The notes under the pieces were generated by a model that saw nothing but the letters and a program-made list of their open reading frames with translations, searched no databases and was not told the DNA's origin. Below, one piece after another: positions 18,739 through 27,743 of a stretch of DNA of 64,000 bases; position 1 is the stretch's first letter, and each line of letters begins with the position of its first letter. The stretch lies in contig CAZUVR010000007.1 in the NCBI GenBank assembly GCA_964623815.1, positions 45,511 to 109,510 of the forward strand. Direction: 5' to 3'. This DNA is from Chroococcopsis sp964623815 (GTDB taxonomy: Bacteria; Cyanobacteriota; Cyanobacteriia; Cyanobacteriales; Microcystaceae). Position numbers and translations under genes: made by a program.

Positions 18739-19194
18739 TTGACAGGACTAAACTACGTACTTTTGGAACTTCCCTCGAAGGTGGAATACGCTCTACTAGC
18801 CCTATTAGAAATCGCTAGTCAGGGGGTAGCCACCGCGCCCGTAACCGTAGCGGAAATTACGGCCAAGCATCCGATACCCGAACGTTATTTAGAACAGATC
18901 CTCGCCAATCTCAGGCGCGGAGGTATTTTAAAAAGCCAGCGCGGGGCCAGGGGGGGTTATATTCTGGCAAAAGATGCCGAGCAGATCACCTTATTGGATA
19001 TAGTGACTTTGATAGAAGGCGATCGACGCTCGGAGGATACCGGGCAAGATTTAACTATGGAGATGAAATTAATCCGCTCTACTTGGCAGGAGGCTAACCT
19101 ATCCGCTCAAGATGTCTTGCAAAAATATACATTAGCCTACCTCTGCCAGAAAAGAGCCGCCTATTTACAACAGGGAATTATGTACTATATCTAA
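18739..19194 (+). CDS. Rrf2 family transcriptional regulator
   Basis: The winged-helix domain is clear (VEYALLALLEIA, then PIPERYLEQILANLRRGGIL and SQRGARGGYILAKD). The IscR-type triad of cluster-binding cysteines is absent; only one Cys remains, in YLCQKRA, so a classic iron-sulfur cluster site is unlikely. I use the TTG at 18739 because AGGA lies seven bases upstream; a second TTG at 18763 gives the shorter N terminus usual in the family but has a worse-spaced ribosome site. It overlaps the end of the convergent DUF2288 gene by four bases. Confidence 0.88.
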   Translation: MTGLNYVLLELPSKVEYALLALLEIASQGVATAPVTVAEITAKHPIPERYLEQILANLRRGGILKSQRGARGGYILAKDAEQITLLDIVTLIEGDRRSEDTGQDLTMEMKLIRSTWQEANLSAQDVLQKYTLAYLCQKRAAYLQQGIMYYI

Positions 19195-19481
19195 CTCAAG
19201 CCTTGGATTAAAACGAAGGGCTGTACTATTAAGGTATTAAAAAGTTTATCTGGTGTTAGATTCCAGTTACTAAGATCTGTCGGGGTGGGTTTGAAGATCA
19301 ACTTCAGAGCGATCCAACTTTCTACGGTAGGCACCTGATCGAGGGCGATCGCGTTTCCCACCTCCAATAAATTTAAGGACTCGCTGACGATGATCAAAGC
19401 ATCTCTCTGGGCGTGAGGGATTAAATCGCGCCATTCTACCGCCGCCAATTCTTCCGCCAATTGATTTTTAAGTTCGCTCAT
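19191..19481 (-). CDS. DUF2288 family protein
   Basis: With the ATG at 19481 this is a 96-residue protein. EWRDLIPHAQRDALIIV, LLEVGNAIA and FNTLIVQPFVLIQ match what I recall of DUF2288, a small uncharacterised family. An upstream in-frame start would overlap the large kinase gene and is less likely. It lies 20 bp downstream of the 1950-residue kinase on the same strand and could be cotranscribed with it. The function is unknown. Confidence 0.75.
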   Translation of the reverse strand: MSELKNQLAEELAAVEWRDLIPHAQRDALIIVSESLNLLEVGNAIALDQVPTVESWIALKLIFKPTPTDLSNWNLTPDKLFNTLIVQPFVLIQGLS

Positions 19482-19501
19482 TTGTTCACGAATAATTTTT
19501 T

Positions 19502-22500
19502 TTATTCTCCCATAAGGGCCGTGTGAAGATGGGATTCTACCCACTCCCGATTAAAAATTTCTCCATAAATACGATTATGAAGCTTTAATTCTCGGTGTTC
19601 CTGGATGACGATTCCGGACAATAATAACTCTTGAGCCAGAATACTATCGGTGATAGGGATAGAACCTTGAATGAGAATATCCTGGTACATCGTCAATAAT
19701 AGGGGGGCTTGAGGATGTTTCAGCAAACGATCGCGGATCGTGCGTAGGTGTTCCGGTTCATCTTGAATCTCCCAATCGATGAGAATTTTCTCCTCGATAA
19801 ATTGCTCTAACCAGACTTCCTCTTGATTAATGGGAATTGACACCGGGGAATGATGAATGAGCTGACAAAGTTTTTGTGTCAGGAAAGGTTGGCCGTTAGT
19901 CCATCCTAAAATAGACTTCAGTAAGGTTTGAGGATTAGTAACTTTATCGGATAAGCCCTGCACCAGAGGTTGAGCCTCATGTTCTTTAAAACCCTGTAAT
20001 TCTATCCCCTTACCGATATTAAAAGGTGTTCTTTGAATGTCGCTCATCAAATTAGAAGGAGAAGCCGCCCCGAAAAAGGCGAAATTGAGCCGCCGGTATT
20101 CAGGTTTAAAACTGCGCTGATTGTAACAAGAGCGGATCATAGCGAAAAAATCGTGGACGGAAAAATTCAGGGCTAGGATATTATCGATCTCATCGATAAA
20201 AATGACCAGAGGTTGAGGAGCCAGCTCCACGAGTAGAACATCTTCGATAAATCTACTCAAACGCTGTACCGCCGACAGATCCGATCGCTCATTCCACCAA
20301 TTCTTAAGACTCACCGCCCCTAACAACCCGAACCCCTGCCATAATTCCACCGCGATACCTTTGTACCATTGCTCAAGAGTAACCTCATCGCTACCGATAC
20401 GAGTCATATCGATGGCGATACAGTTATAACCTTCCCCCTGAAGTTGTTGCATCATACGTACCATCAAGCTCGACTTACCCATCTGTCGGGCATTCAGTAC
20501 ATAGGCAAAGTCTTGACGCTTGAGGGCTTTATAGAGATAGCGATCGGCCGCCCGTACCACGTAGGTGCGGGAATCCATCGGCAAACTGCCCCCCACTTGA
20601 TAATTGAACCCGGAAAAATCTTCCGCCTCCCGCAGGAGAGCATTTTCAAATATCAACTCTGCTTGAGTCGCTTTGAGAACTTCCAACAACTGGGAGAGTT
20701 CTTGAGTCCGTTCTTGTACCTTCAATTCCAGGTTTTTACTATATTCGGATAATTGATCGCGGGCCGATTCTAAAGCGATATTACTCTCTTTCAGAGCTTC
20801 TTCCGCTAACAGGCGCTCTCGAATTTCCGCCAGTAAATTTTGATTGAGGCTTGAAGTACGTTCGTAGAGTTGGGCGTTTTGTAGAGAGATTGCGGCTTGA
20901 GAAGAGAGTATATTTAGGACTTCGATACGTTGCGAGGTAAAAGCTCCCTCTACTAAATTATTCTCCAGATAAAGCAAGCCGATAATTTGATTTTGATTGA
21001 GTAGGGGGAGACATAAAACCGACTTGATAGCGTTGTTAATCAAATAACCATCCTGGCCGAATTGATCGCTAGCGGTAGCATCGTCTAAAACGATACTTTC
21101 CAGGCTGTTGATAACGTAGTTGATCACGCTGACGCATAAATCCGATCGCTCGCTATAGCTAGCGTCAGTTTTCGTCAGCCTCACATTCACGAGCTCTTCA
21201 TCAATACTGCCCTCAGCCGCCACCGTCCAAATATCCCGCCTGTTATCCTCTTGTCGCAAACTGTTCAGTAGGAGAAAACCCCTTTCCGCCCCCGCATTTT
21301 CGAGAACGATTTTCATCAATTGCTCTAACAATCGATCGAGTAAAATTTCCCGGGATACGGTTTGAGAAGCCTTAACGATACTGGCGAAGTCAAGAGTTTC
21401 GGAGACAGTTTCGATGGAATCTTCCGTCGTCTTAATATTCCTCCGTTGTTTTTCCCCCCGGGTTAATAAATAAGAGTATTCGGCTTCTAGACTCTTGGTT
21501 TTAGCTACTGCCCCCCATTGCTGATAAGCATAATAAGCATCTTGTAGATAATAAGCCGCCAGATGAGAGCGTTCCCCTTGCAGGTAAAATCGCCCAGCCA
21601 ATTCGTAAGCCAGAGCCTCTTCGTTAGGATAACTATAGGTGCCGGCGAGACTGATGGCGCGATCGTAGTAATCCCGTGCCGCCGCATCATCGCCAGTGAT
21701 GCGAGCCTTTTCCGCTTCCACCAAATAGAATTTATGTAAGAAATTCATCGGCGCGTGATCAGCCCAGTTCTTTAATTCGGTTTGATTACGGTTTACAGTG
21801 GCGAGAATGTCGCCCCTGTCTTCTGCTTCTCCTGCTATAGCTAGGAGGGTGAGAGATTGAAAGAAGTTGCTAACCGGCACGATATAACGCCCCGCCCCAG
21901 AATAGGTAAAGTCTTTCGTTTTCTCGGCGTAGCTCAAAGCTTCCTCGTATCGTCCGAACAGGTAACAGAGATAGAGTTTAGACACATAGTAGTCGAGTAA
22001 CAGCAGACGATCGTTAATCATCTGATAGAATTGCAACATTCCCGTCTCATCATAAGTGTCATTGTTTAGACACCAGGGGTTATCTGTTTCCCCTAGAAGA
22101 CATAGGGTAAGCTGACGCACGAATAGAAGCCAGCGGGCTTGCAATTCGTGTTGATGTCCAGTGACTAATTGATGAAACTCTAAAATCGTTTCGTGTAGGG
22201 GAGAAAGTTCGTAACCGAGCCAGAACTTATGTAAAACGTTCTCGTAGAGGGCGATACAACCTACTAACAATTCTCCCGTCTCGACTCCCTGATTATATAC
22301 ATCGATAAACGGCTCTAGAGACTGGTTGAGATGGTGTTTCCAGTGTCGGATATAGATATTAAAAACGTGTAGGGAGGTAACTTGATGGTATCTGATCCCG
22401 AAACGTTGGGCCAGGGCCAATCCCAAACAACCGAATCTGTAGCCGGAACTTATATCCCCCTCGACGGCACAAACGATCCAACCGTAGGTAATATATATAA

Positions 22501-25354
22501 CACTGGCGATCGGCGCGTTACCGTGTTGGAATAGCCTGTCTACTAATTCCACCGCCAGCAGAGGAAAGTACAATTCTTCTGAGAAGCCACCGAACAAGCT
22601 AAAAACCATAGTTATGTGTAACAGTAACAAGGTTTCTAGGATGGTGGGATCAGTGATGAGAGGTAAGTCGATCAATGATTGAATACTACCGTTCGCCCAC
22701 AGGGATCTAGTATGCTCTAGACGGGGAATTAAATCATCTAATGTGGGATCGGAAGGTAGATGAACCCCTAATAGTTTTAACGCTGAAAAACCGCACTGGC
22801 TCGCCCGGGCTGGTTGTTGTTGACTTATATAGGCCCGGATCATCGTATAGTAGGCTTTCAACCGATTATGTTCTTCTTTGGCTTGAGCTATTATCGTATC
22901 GCTCCAGAGTTCGAGTTCCTGTAAGTTGCCGCTCAAGCTAGCCGATTCTGTAGCTTCTAGATAAAGGGAGAGGTTAAAGTCGTAGTTACGCGTCCAGGTT
23001 TTATTCTCTTCGCTCTGGGAAAGTAGCTCGATTGCTATCCCTAAATAATAAAAAGCCGATTGATAAGCCGCCGATGTTTTCGCTTTCATCCCGGCGGTAA
23101 AATTGAGTTGAGCTAACTCATCTATTTCCTGCCGCCCTTGCAGACAATTACGCCCTTGATTGAGATGGTTAACAATATCGAAAATTTTCTGTTGACGTTC
23201 TTCAGGGGGAATCGTCCGGAGAAGGAGCTGCCCTATATGTAGGTGTAAGATGGGTTTTTCCGAGTCGGGAATTAATAAATAGGCAGCCTGTTGGATGCGA
23301 TCGTGGACGAATTTATATTCTACCGTCATCTCATCGGTAAGATTATCCACATCCACCTCTAACAAAGCATAATCTTTGTCTAGAGGTTGCACTAGTCCCG
23401 CCTCGATCGCTTCAGCCAAAGATTGAGCTAGAGAGGTTACGCTTCTTTCACTCACCGCCAGTAAGGTGCGTACATCGAATTGATTACCTATACAGGCAGC
23501 CAACCTCAAAACCCGTCGGGTATTTTCGGCCAGATAACCCAATTTGGTCATCATTAATTCCACCACGTTATCGGTGATGTTTCTCTGACGGATGCGCTCT
23601 AAATCCCACCGCCAAGCGCCAGAGGTAAAATCGAAACTCAATAGTTCTTCCTTGTAGAGAGACTTAAGAAATTCAAGACTGAAAAAGGGATTACCATCGG
23701 TTTTTAAGAGAACTAATTGAGCCAGGGGCCGGGCTATTTCTGGCTCACATTTGAGGGTATCAACGAAGAGTAAGGTTAAATCCTCTAGAGCCAGAGGAGA
23801 AAGCAGAATTTCCCCTATTTCAACCCCCTGCTTTTTCATCTCTTCGATGGTGAGACTGAGGGGATGGATGTGACTCACTTCATTATCTCGATAGGCACCA
23901 ATGATTAAGAGGTGATGAGTATCGCCCGAGGTGATCAATAATTCCAGTAATTGCAGAGAAGCCCTATCCGCCCACTGTAAATCGTCTAAGAATAGGGTGA
24001 GGGGATGTTCGGGTCTGGTGAAAATAGAAATGAATCTTAGAAAAACTTTATTGAATTGATTTTGCGAATCCGCCGCACTTAAAGGATCTAGGGGCGGTTG
24101 TTCGCCGATGATCAAGGCTATTTCGGGGATGATTTCTATTAAAGCTCGTCCACCGTTACCGATGGTAGAGAGAATTTTTTCCCGCCACGCCTCTATCTGT
24201 TCTCGACTTTCGCCTAGTAGTTGCCTGATCAGGGCGGAACAGGCATCGGCGATCGCCATATAGGGAATATCCCTCTGATACTGCTCGAATTTCCCGGTGA
24301 TGAAATATCCATTTCTTTGCGTAATCGGTTTATAGACTTCCCTGACGAGAGCCGATTTACCGATACCAGAATATCCGGAGATGAGGATTATTTGACTTTT
24401 ACCTTCGCTGGCTCTTTCAAAAGCGGATACTAAAGTTATTATCTCCCGCTCGCGCCCGTACAGTTTTTGAGAGATTTGAAATCTAGCGGAGCGATCGTCT
24501 TCGCCGATGAATGGGAGTATTAAAGGTTCGTTCTCAGTTAATAGCCTCTGACATCGTTCTAGATCGGCTTTCAGTCCAAAAGCGGATTGATAACGCTCCT
24601 CGGCGTTTTTAGCCATGAGTTTGAGTATGATCTGTTCGAGCGCCGGGGGTGTATCTGGACGTAGGACATGAGGGGGGAGGGGCGCTTTAGCGATGTGACA
24701 GTGAACTAACTCTAAAGGGTCATTACTAAGAAAGGGTAATTGACCAGTTACTAACTCATAAAAACTGACTCCGAGAGAATAAAAATCTGTCCGATAATCG
24801 ATGAATCGGTTCATTCTCCCCGTTTGTTCGGGAGAAATATAAGCTAATGTACCCTCTATTTTTTCTGGATTACCAAATGAGGTAATTTCTCGGGAAAGTT
24901 TCGTAGAAATTCCGAAATCTATGATTTTAATTATATTATTGCTTCTATTCCAAACGATATTCGAGGGGTTAATATCTTTATGAATTACATTCTGTTCGTG
25001 TACCTGACCTAGGCTATCGGTAATTTTAATGGCGAAAGATAGGAATTCGGGCCAGTCGAGTTTTCCCTCTAGAGATAATTTATTTAGAGATACGCCGTTA
25101 AAGTCTTCGAGGACGATCGAGGGTCGTTGTTGCCAAGTTTTGAGCGCGTAGGCTTCCACTACGCCCGGTAGATGTAGACTGCTGGTTATCTCGTATTCTC
25201 GTTTAAACGCGGCAATTTTCTGGGGAGAGAGATAGTACTGTTGCAGAATCTTTAGGATAACCGGCTTTTGCGTTTTTGACTCATAAGCAGAATAAATTAA
25301 AGATTTATCACTTTTAAATATTAAATCTCTAATTCGATAGCCTAAAACCTCCAT
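19502..25354 (-). CDS. giant Ser/Thr kinase - AAA ATPase - GAF - AAA-like fusion protein
   Basis: This is a 1950-residue multidomain signalling protein. Residues ~7-270 are a Hanks-type kinase with HKDINPSNIVW (catalytic Asp) and IIDFGIS. A predicted ATPase follows, with GYSGIGKS (Walker A, ~328-335) and LFLDDLQWAD (Walker B). Next comes a long helical repeat region (~750-1330), then a GAF domain (~1350-1490) and a coiled coil (~1500-1570). Cyanobacterial proteins of this layout normally end in a histidine kinase; here the end (~1585-1935) is instead an AAA-like domain (ARQMGKSS Walker A, PLVIFIDEID Walker B). It is cytoplasmic by the lack of membrane segments. It follows the YcaO cyclodehydratase gene by 100 bp on the same strand. 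Confidence 0.85.
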   Translation of the reverse strand: MEVLGYRIRDLIFKSDKSLIYSAYESKTQKPVILKILQQYYLSPQKIAAFKREYEITSSLHLPGVVEAYALKTWQQRPSIVLEDFNGVSLNKLSLEGKLDWPEFLSFAIKITDSLGQVHEQNVIHKDINPSNIVWNRSNNIIKIIDFGISTKLSREITSFGNPEKIEGTLAYISPEQTGRMNRFIDYRTDFYSLGVSFYELVTGQLPFLSNDPLELVHCHIAKAPLPPHVLRPDTPPALEQIILKLMAKNAEERYQSAFGLKADLERCQRLLTENEPLILPFIGEDDRSARFQISQKLYGREREIITLVSAFERASEGKSQIILISGYSGIGKSALVREVYKPITQRNGYFITGKFEQYQRDIPYMAIADACSALIRQLLGESREQIEAWREKILSTIGNGGRALIEIIPEIALIIGEQPPLDPLSAADSQNQFNKVFLRFISIFTRPEHPLTLFLDDLQWADRASLQLLELLITSGDTHHLLIIGAYRDNEVSHIHPLSLTIEEMKKQGVEIGEILLSPLALEDLTLLFVDTLKCEPEIARPLAQLVLLKTDGNPFFSLEFLKSLYKEELLSFDFTSGAWRWDLERIRQRNITDNVVELMMTKLGYLAENTRRVLRLAACIGNQFDVRTLLAVSERSVTSLAQSLAEAIEAGLVQPLDKDYALLEVDVDNLTDEMTVEYKFVHDRIQQAAYLLIPDSEKPILHLHIGQLLLRTIPPEERQQKIFDIVNHLNQGRNCLQGRQEIDELAQLNFTAGMKAKTSAAYQSAFYYLGIAIELLSQSEENKTWTRNYDFNLSLYLEATESASLSGNLQELELWSDTIIAQAKEEHNRLKAYYTMIRAYISQQQPARASQCGFSALKLLGVHLPSDPTLDDLIPRLEHTRSLWANGSIQSLIDLPLITDPTILETLLLLHITMVFSLFGGFSEELYFPLLAVELVDRLFQHGNAPIASVIYITYGWIVCAVEGDISSGYRFGCLGLALAQRFGIRYHQVTSLHVFNIYIRHWKHHLNQSLEPFIDVYNQGVETGELLVGCIALYENVLHKFWLGYELSPLHETILEFHQLVTGHQHELQARWLLFVRQLTLCLLGETDNPWCLNNDTYDETGMLQFYQMINDRLLLLDYYVSKLYLCYLFGRYEEALSYAEKTKDFTYSGAGRYIVPVSNFFQSLTLLAIAGEAEDRGDILATVNRNQTELKNWADHAPMNFLHKFYLVEAEKARITGDDAAARDYYDRAISLAGTYSYPNEEALAYELAGRFYLQGERSHLAAYYLQDAYYAYQQWGAVAKTKSLEAEYSYLLTRGEKQRRNIKTTEDSIETVSETLDFASIVKASQTVSREILLDRLLEQLMKIVLENAGAERGFLLLNSLRQEDNRRDIWTVAAEGSIDEELVNVRLTKTDASYSERSDLCVSVINYVINSLESIVLDDATASDQFGQDGYLINNAIKSVLCLPLLNQNQIIGLLYLENNLVEGAFTSQRIEVLNILSSQAAISLQNAQLYERTSSLNQNLLAEIRERLLAEEALKESNIALESARDQLSEYSKNLELKVQERTQELSQLLEVLKATQAELIFENALLREAEDFSGFNYQVGGSLPMDSRTYVVRAADRYLYKALKRQDFAYVLNARQMGKSSLMVRMMQQLQGEGYNCIAIDMTRIGSDEVTLEQWYKGIAVELWQGFGLLGAVSLKNWWNERSDLSAVQRLSRFIEDVLLVELAPQPLVIFIDEIDNILALNFSVHDFFAMIRSCYNQRSFKPEYRRLNFAFFGAASPSNLMSDIQRTPFNIGKGIELQGFKEHEAQPLVQGLSDKVTNPQTLLKSILGWTNGQPFLTQKLCQLIHHSPVSIPINQEEVWLEQFIEEKILIDWEIQDEPEHLRTIRDRLLKHPQAPLLLTMYQDILIQGSIPITDSILAQELLLSGIVIQEHRELKLHNRIYGEIFNREWVESHLHTALMGE

Positions 25355-25454
25355 TTTTCTTCCTCTATCTACTAGCTCAGATTACAAATTATAATAAATT
25401 CTCGTTCTTATCCGTCTCTCGTACTAAGAATTATTAAGCGCAGACAGACGAAAT

Positions 25455-27743
25455 TTACATCCAAAGAGGAAAGGGATTCAATCGATCTTCCGTTAGCGCT
25501 TCTTTGAACCAACCCATTCTTACCGGCACATCGTAGAGTCTACCCGGGCCCAGACGATTCCAAAAATGTCTTAAACCCGGGACGATTACCCTCACCGTAT
25601 TCAATCCTATATCCGGACGGGTAGCATCTAAAACCAACATTTCCAACCCTTTACTCTCGATTGTCTTCCGGCACGAGATTATATCTTCGAGTAGGTTAAG
25701 GCTCCATTGTCCCGGATAGTCTGACGCGGTTTTAAGTTTTATTTGAGTATCGGGGCAGAGATAGGGGTGGGTGGAGATAGTCGCTGTCTGCCACCATTGC
25801 AGGGCTAGGGGATCGCAAAGAGGGGGATATTGAGTTTTTCCGTCTTTTTTGCTTGTCAATACAGACCAGAGTATTTGATTGACTTCGGTTAAGGCTCTGG
25901 AAATGGCTATCTTAGCATCTACATGAGTTCCGAAACCTAAAACGATGTCCTCTGTGCCATGATGCAGACGGCGGCTGATGGCGGCGAAACTCGGGATATT
26001 TAAGTCGCTGGTTACGTCTATTACCCACAATTGTCGATCGAGACTCTTATAATAATCGAGCAATTGCTGAAAGTAAGATTCATCAAAAGTTGTTATGTCC
26101 ACCCCTGGCCTCGATAGTCGGTTGTACCACCAGATGGCAATACTATCTCTCTCTATCAGTTCCATCAATCCCTGAAAGATGGCTTCCTCGATCGTATTCC
26201 CGGCAGCACAACCGTTTGTAGAGGTAGCCCACCATAAATCCGGGTGAGAAGTTTTGGGATAGCCGAGATAGCAATAGGCGCTAGGTAAATATTTAAACCT
26301 CTCCTCGCTCAAAGAATAAACCGCTGTCCATTCAATAACTTGATTTTCGTCGAAGGGGGCGGGCACTCTCTGAGAGAGAACCGGACAGGATTGATTCCAT
26401 CGATCGCGGTTTCGATATTGGGCTTTGCTAAAATTCCAGCAGAGATTGGGGTGGATAGCTCTGTCTCCCAATTCCCGCCAACTTTTGCTGATACGAGGTT
26501 CGTCGCCTTGAAATGTTAAAGAGTATCTTTCGATCGCTTCCGCGAAAGCACTTGCTCTGGCCTGTTGCTCGGTTTTTCCCTTACCCGCCGTTCGATTAAT
26601 CAGATTGTCCTCTATGTCTTTGAGATCCGGCTCAGGCATCGGTGAAGCGTAGGCGGCTAGATAGGTATGAACGAGGGGATTGTGGTAAAGATCGATCGGC
26701 TTGACTTCTTTGATGATACCGGTGAGTTCGCTGATGTGATGCTGGTAGTTTCGTAAGGTTTCCTCTGGAGTAAGGCAACGATGTCCGCCGTCGTTAGTAA
26801 AGGTTTTCAGGCGAGGGGATAATTGCAATGGTGATAGATTCTGGCTTAGCTCCGGTTGACCGCACTCTCTACACTGGGGCCTCTTACACAATTGATGGCT
26901 CTGGCATTGCATTTTCAGCATATCAAAAGTCAGAATCTTCCCTTCTATATTTTCATTCTCTTTTTGCAGCAGCCATTTAATTATTTCCACGATAGTTAGA
27001 TTCGCCGCCATATCCTGACCGATACTAGTTATGGGGGGGCGGGTAATCTTTTCTTTCTGATTTTTAAGATAAGTTTCAATGGGTAAATGAGCGCGTAAAC
27101 GATGGGCGAGGCACTCCCAGCAACCGGTTTTATCGGGTATAAATAACGGCCCCAACCAGATGCGATCGTCGGCGGTTTTGACTATCAACCAGGGGCGGTT
27201 TCTTGCTAATGCCTGCCGATTATATTCGCTTAAATCATCGGCTAGATAATCGTCGGTCAAGACTATTTGTAAATCGGCTGATAAATCTTCGCTTACTAAG
27301 TTAATTCCTAAAGATTTGATTTTAAAACTCAAATCATCTTTATTAGTATTACCTAAAGCTTTTATGGATAAAGAAAAAAGTTTTAGTTTTTTAATTGCTT
27401 CTTTCAAATTAATGTTAAGATTTTCTAGTAGATTAATTAACTCTGTTTTTATGTCATAATTTTTTGCTTCTATTATCAATCCTTGTTGCTCCCAGAGCAT
27501 GATTTGATAATATATTTCTGAGAAATTTATAATTTCTTTTCCTTCTTCGCTTGAGTTTGACAAACTATCAATTATTTCATCTATACTTCTCTCTCCGTTA
27601 ATTAACGGTAACAAAGATAAGGAAAGAGGATGATCATCTACCATATATCCGTTGTTATAAATAAACAATATTTTGCCCTCTGGCAAAACTTTTGTGATTA
27701 AATTGTTCTTAAATTTAGGAATATTTAACATAAAGCCTATCAA
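25455..27743 (-). CDS. TOMM cyclodehydratase: leader-binding/E1-like domain fused to YcaO
   Basis: This is a single-chain azoline-forming cyclodehydratase of the PatD/TruD layout. Residues ~5-90 resemble the PqqD-like leader-recognition winged helix (IYNNGYMVDDHPLSLSLLPL, GERSIDEIID). Residues ~120-300 are an E1/ThiF-like fold with zinc cysteines at 208, 211, 291 and 294. Residues ~330-762 are the YcaO domain, with the ATP/Mg motif AFAEAIERYS (E402, E405), LMELIERDSIAIWWY and SRALTEVNQ. It ends NPFPLWM, reminiscent of the Pro-rich tail needed for activity in azoline-forming YcaO enzymes. It should use ATP to cyclise Cys, Ser or Thr in a bound precursor. Its start overlaps the TfuA stop by four bases, implying translational coupling. 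Confidence 0.82.
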   Translation of the reverse strand: MIGFMLNIPKFKNNLITKVLPEGKILFIYNNGYMVDDHPLSLSLLPLINGERSIDEIIDSLSNSSEEGKEIINFSEIYYQIMLWEQQGLIIEAKNYDIKTELINLLENLNINLKEAIKKLKLFSLSIKALGNTNKDDLSFKIKSLGINLVSEDLSADLQIVLTDDYLADDLSEYNRQALARNRPWLIVKTADDRIWLGPLFIPDKTGCWECLAHRLRAHLPIETYLKNQKEKITRPPITSIGQDMAANLTIVEIIKWLLQKENENIEGKILTFDMLKMQCQSHQLCKRPQCRECGQPELSQNLSPLQLSPRLKTFTNDGGHRCLTPEETLRNYQHHISELTGIIKEVKPIDLYHNPLVHTYLAAYASPMPEPDLKDIEDNLINRTAGKGKTEQQARASAFAEAIERYSLTFQGDEPRISKSWRELGDRAIHPNLCWNFSKAQYRNRDRWNQSCPVLSQRVPAPFDENQVIEWTAVYSLSEERFKYLPSAYCYLGYPKTSHPDLWWATSTNGCAAGNTIEEAIFQGLMELIERDSIAIWWYNRLSRPGVDITTFDESYFQQLLDYYKSLDRQLWVIDVTSDLNIPSFAAISRRLHHGTEDIVLGFGTHVDAKIAISRALTEVNQILWSVLTSKKDGKTQYPPLCDPLALQWWQTATISTHPYLCPDTQIKLKTASDYPGQWSLNLLEDIISCRKTIESKGLEMLVLDATRPDIGLNTVRVIVPGLRHFWNRLGPGRLYDVPVRMGWFKEALTEDRLNPFPLWM

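Noticed and set aside
25355..25454. A short precursor peptide gene between the kinase and YcaO genes
   Set aside because: No open frame with a start, ribosome site and Cys/Ser/Thr-rich tail was found in this 100-bp gap or in the 59-bp tfuA-GNAT gap.
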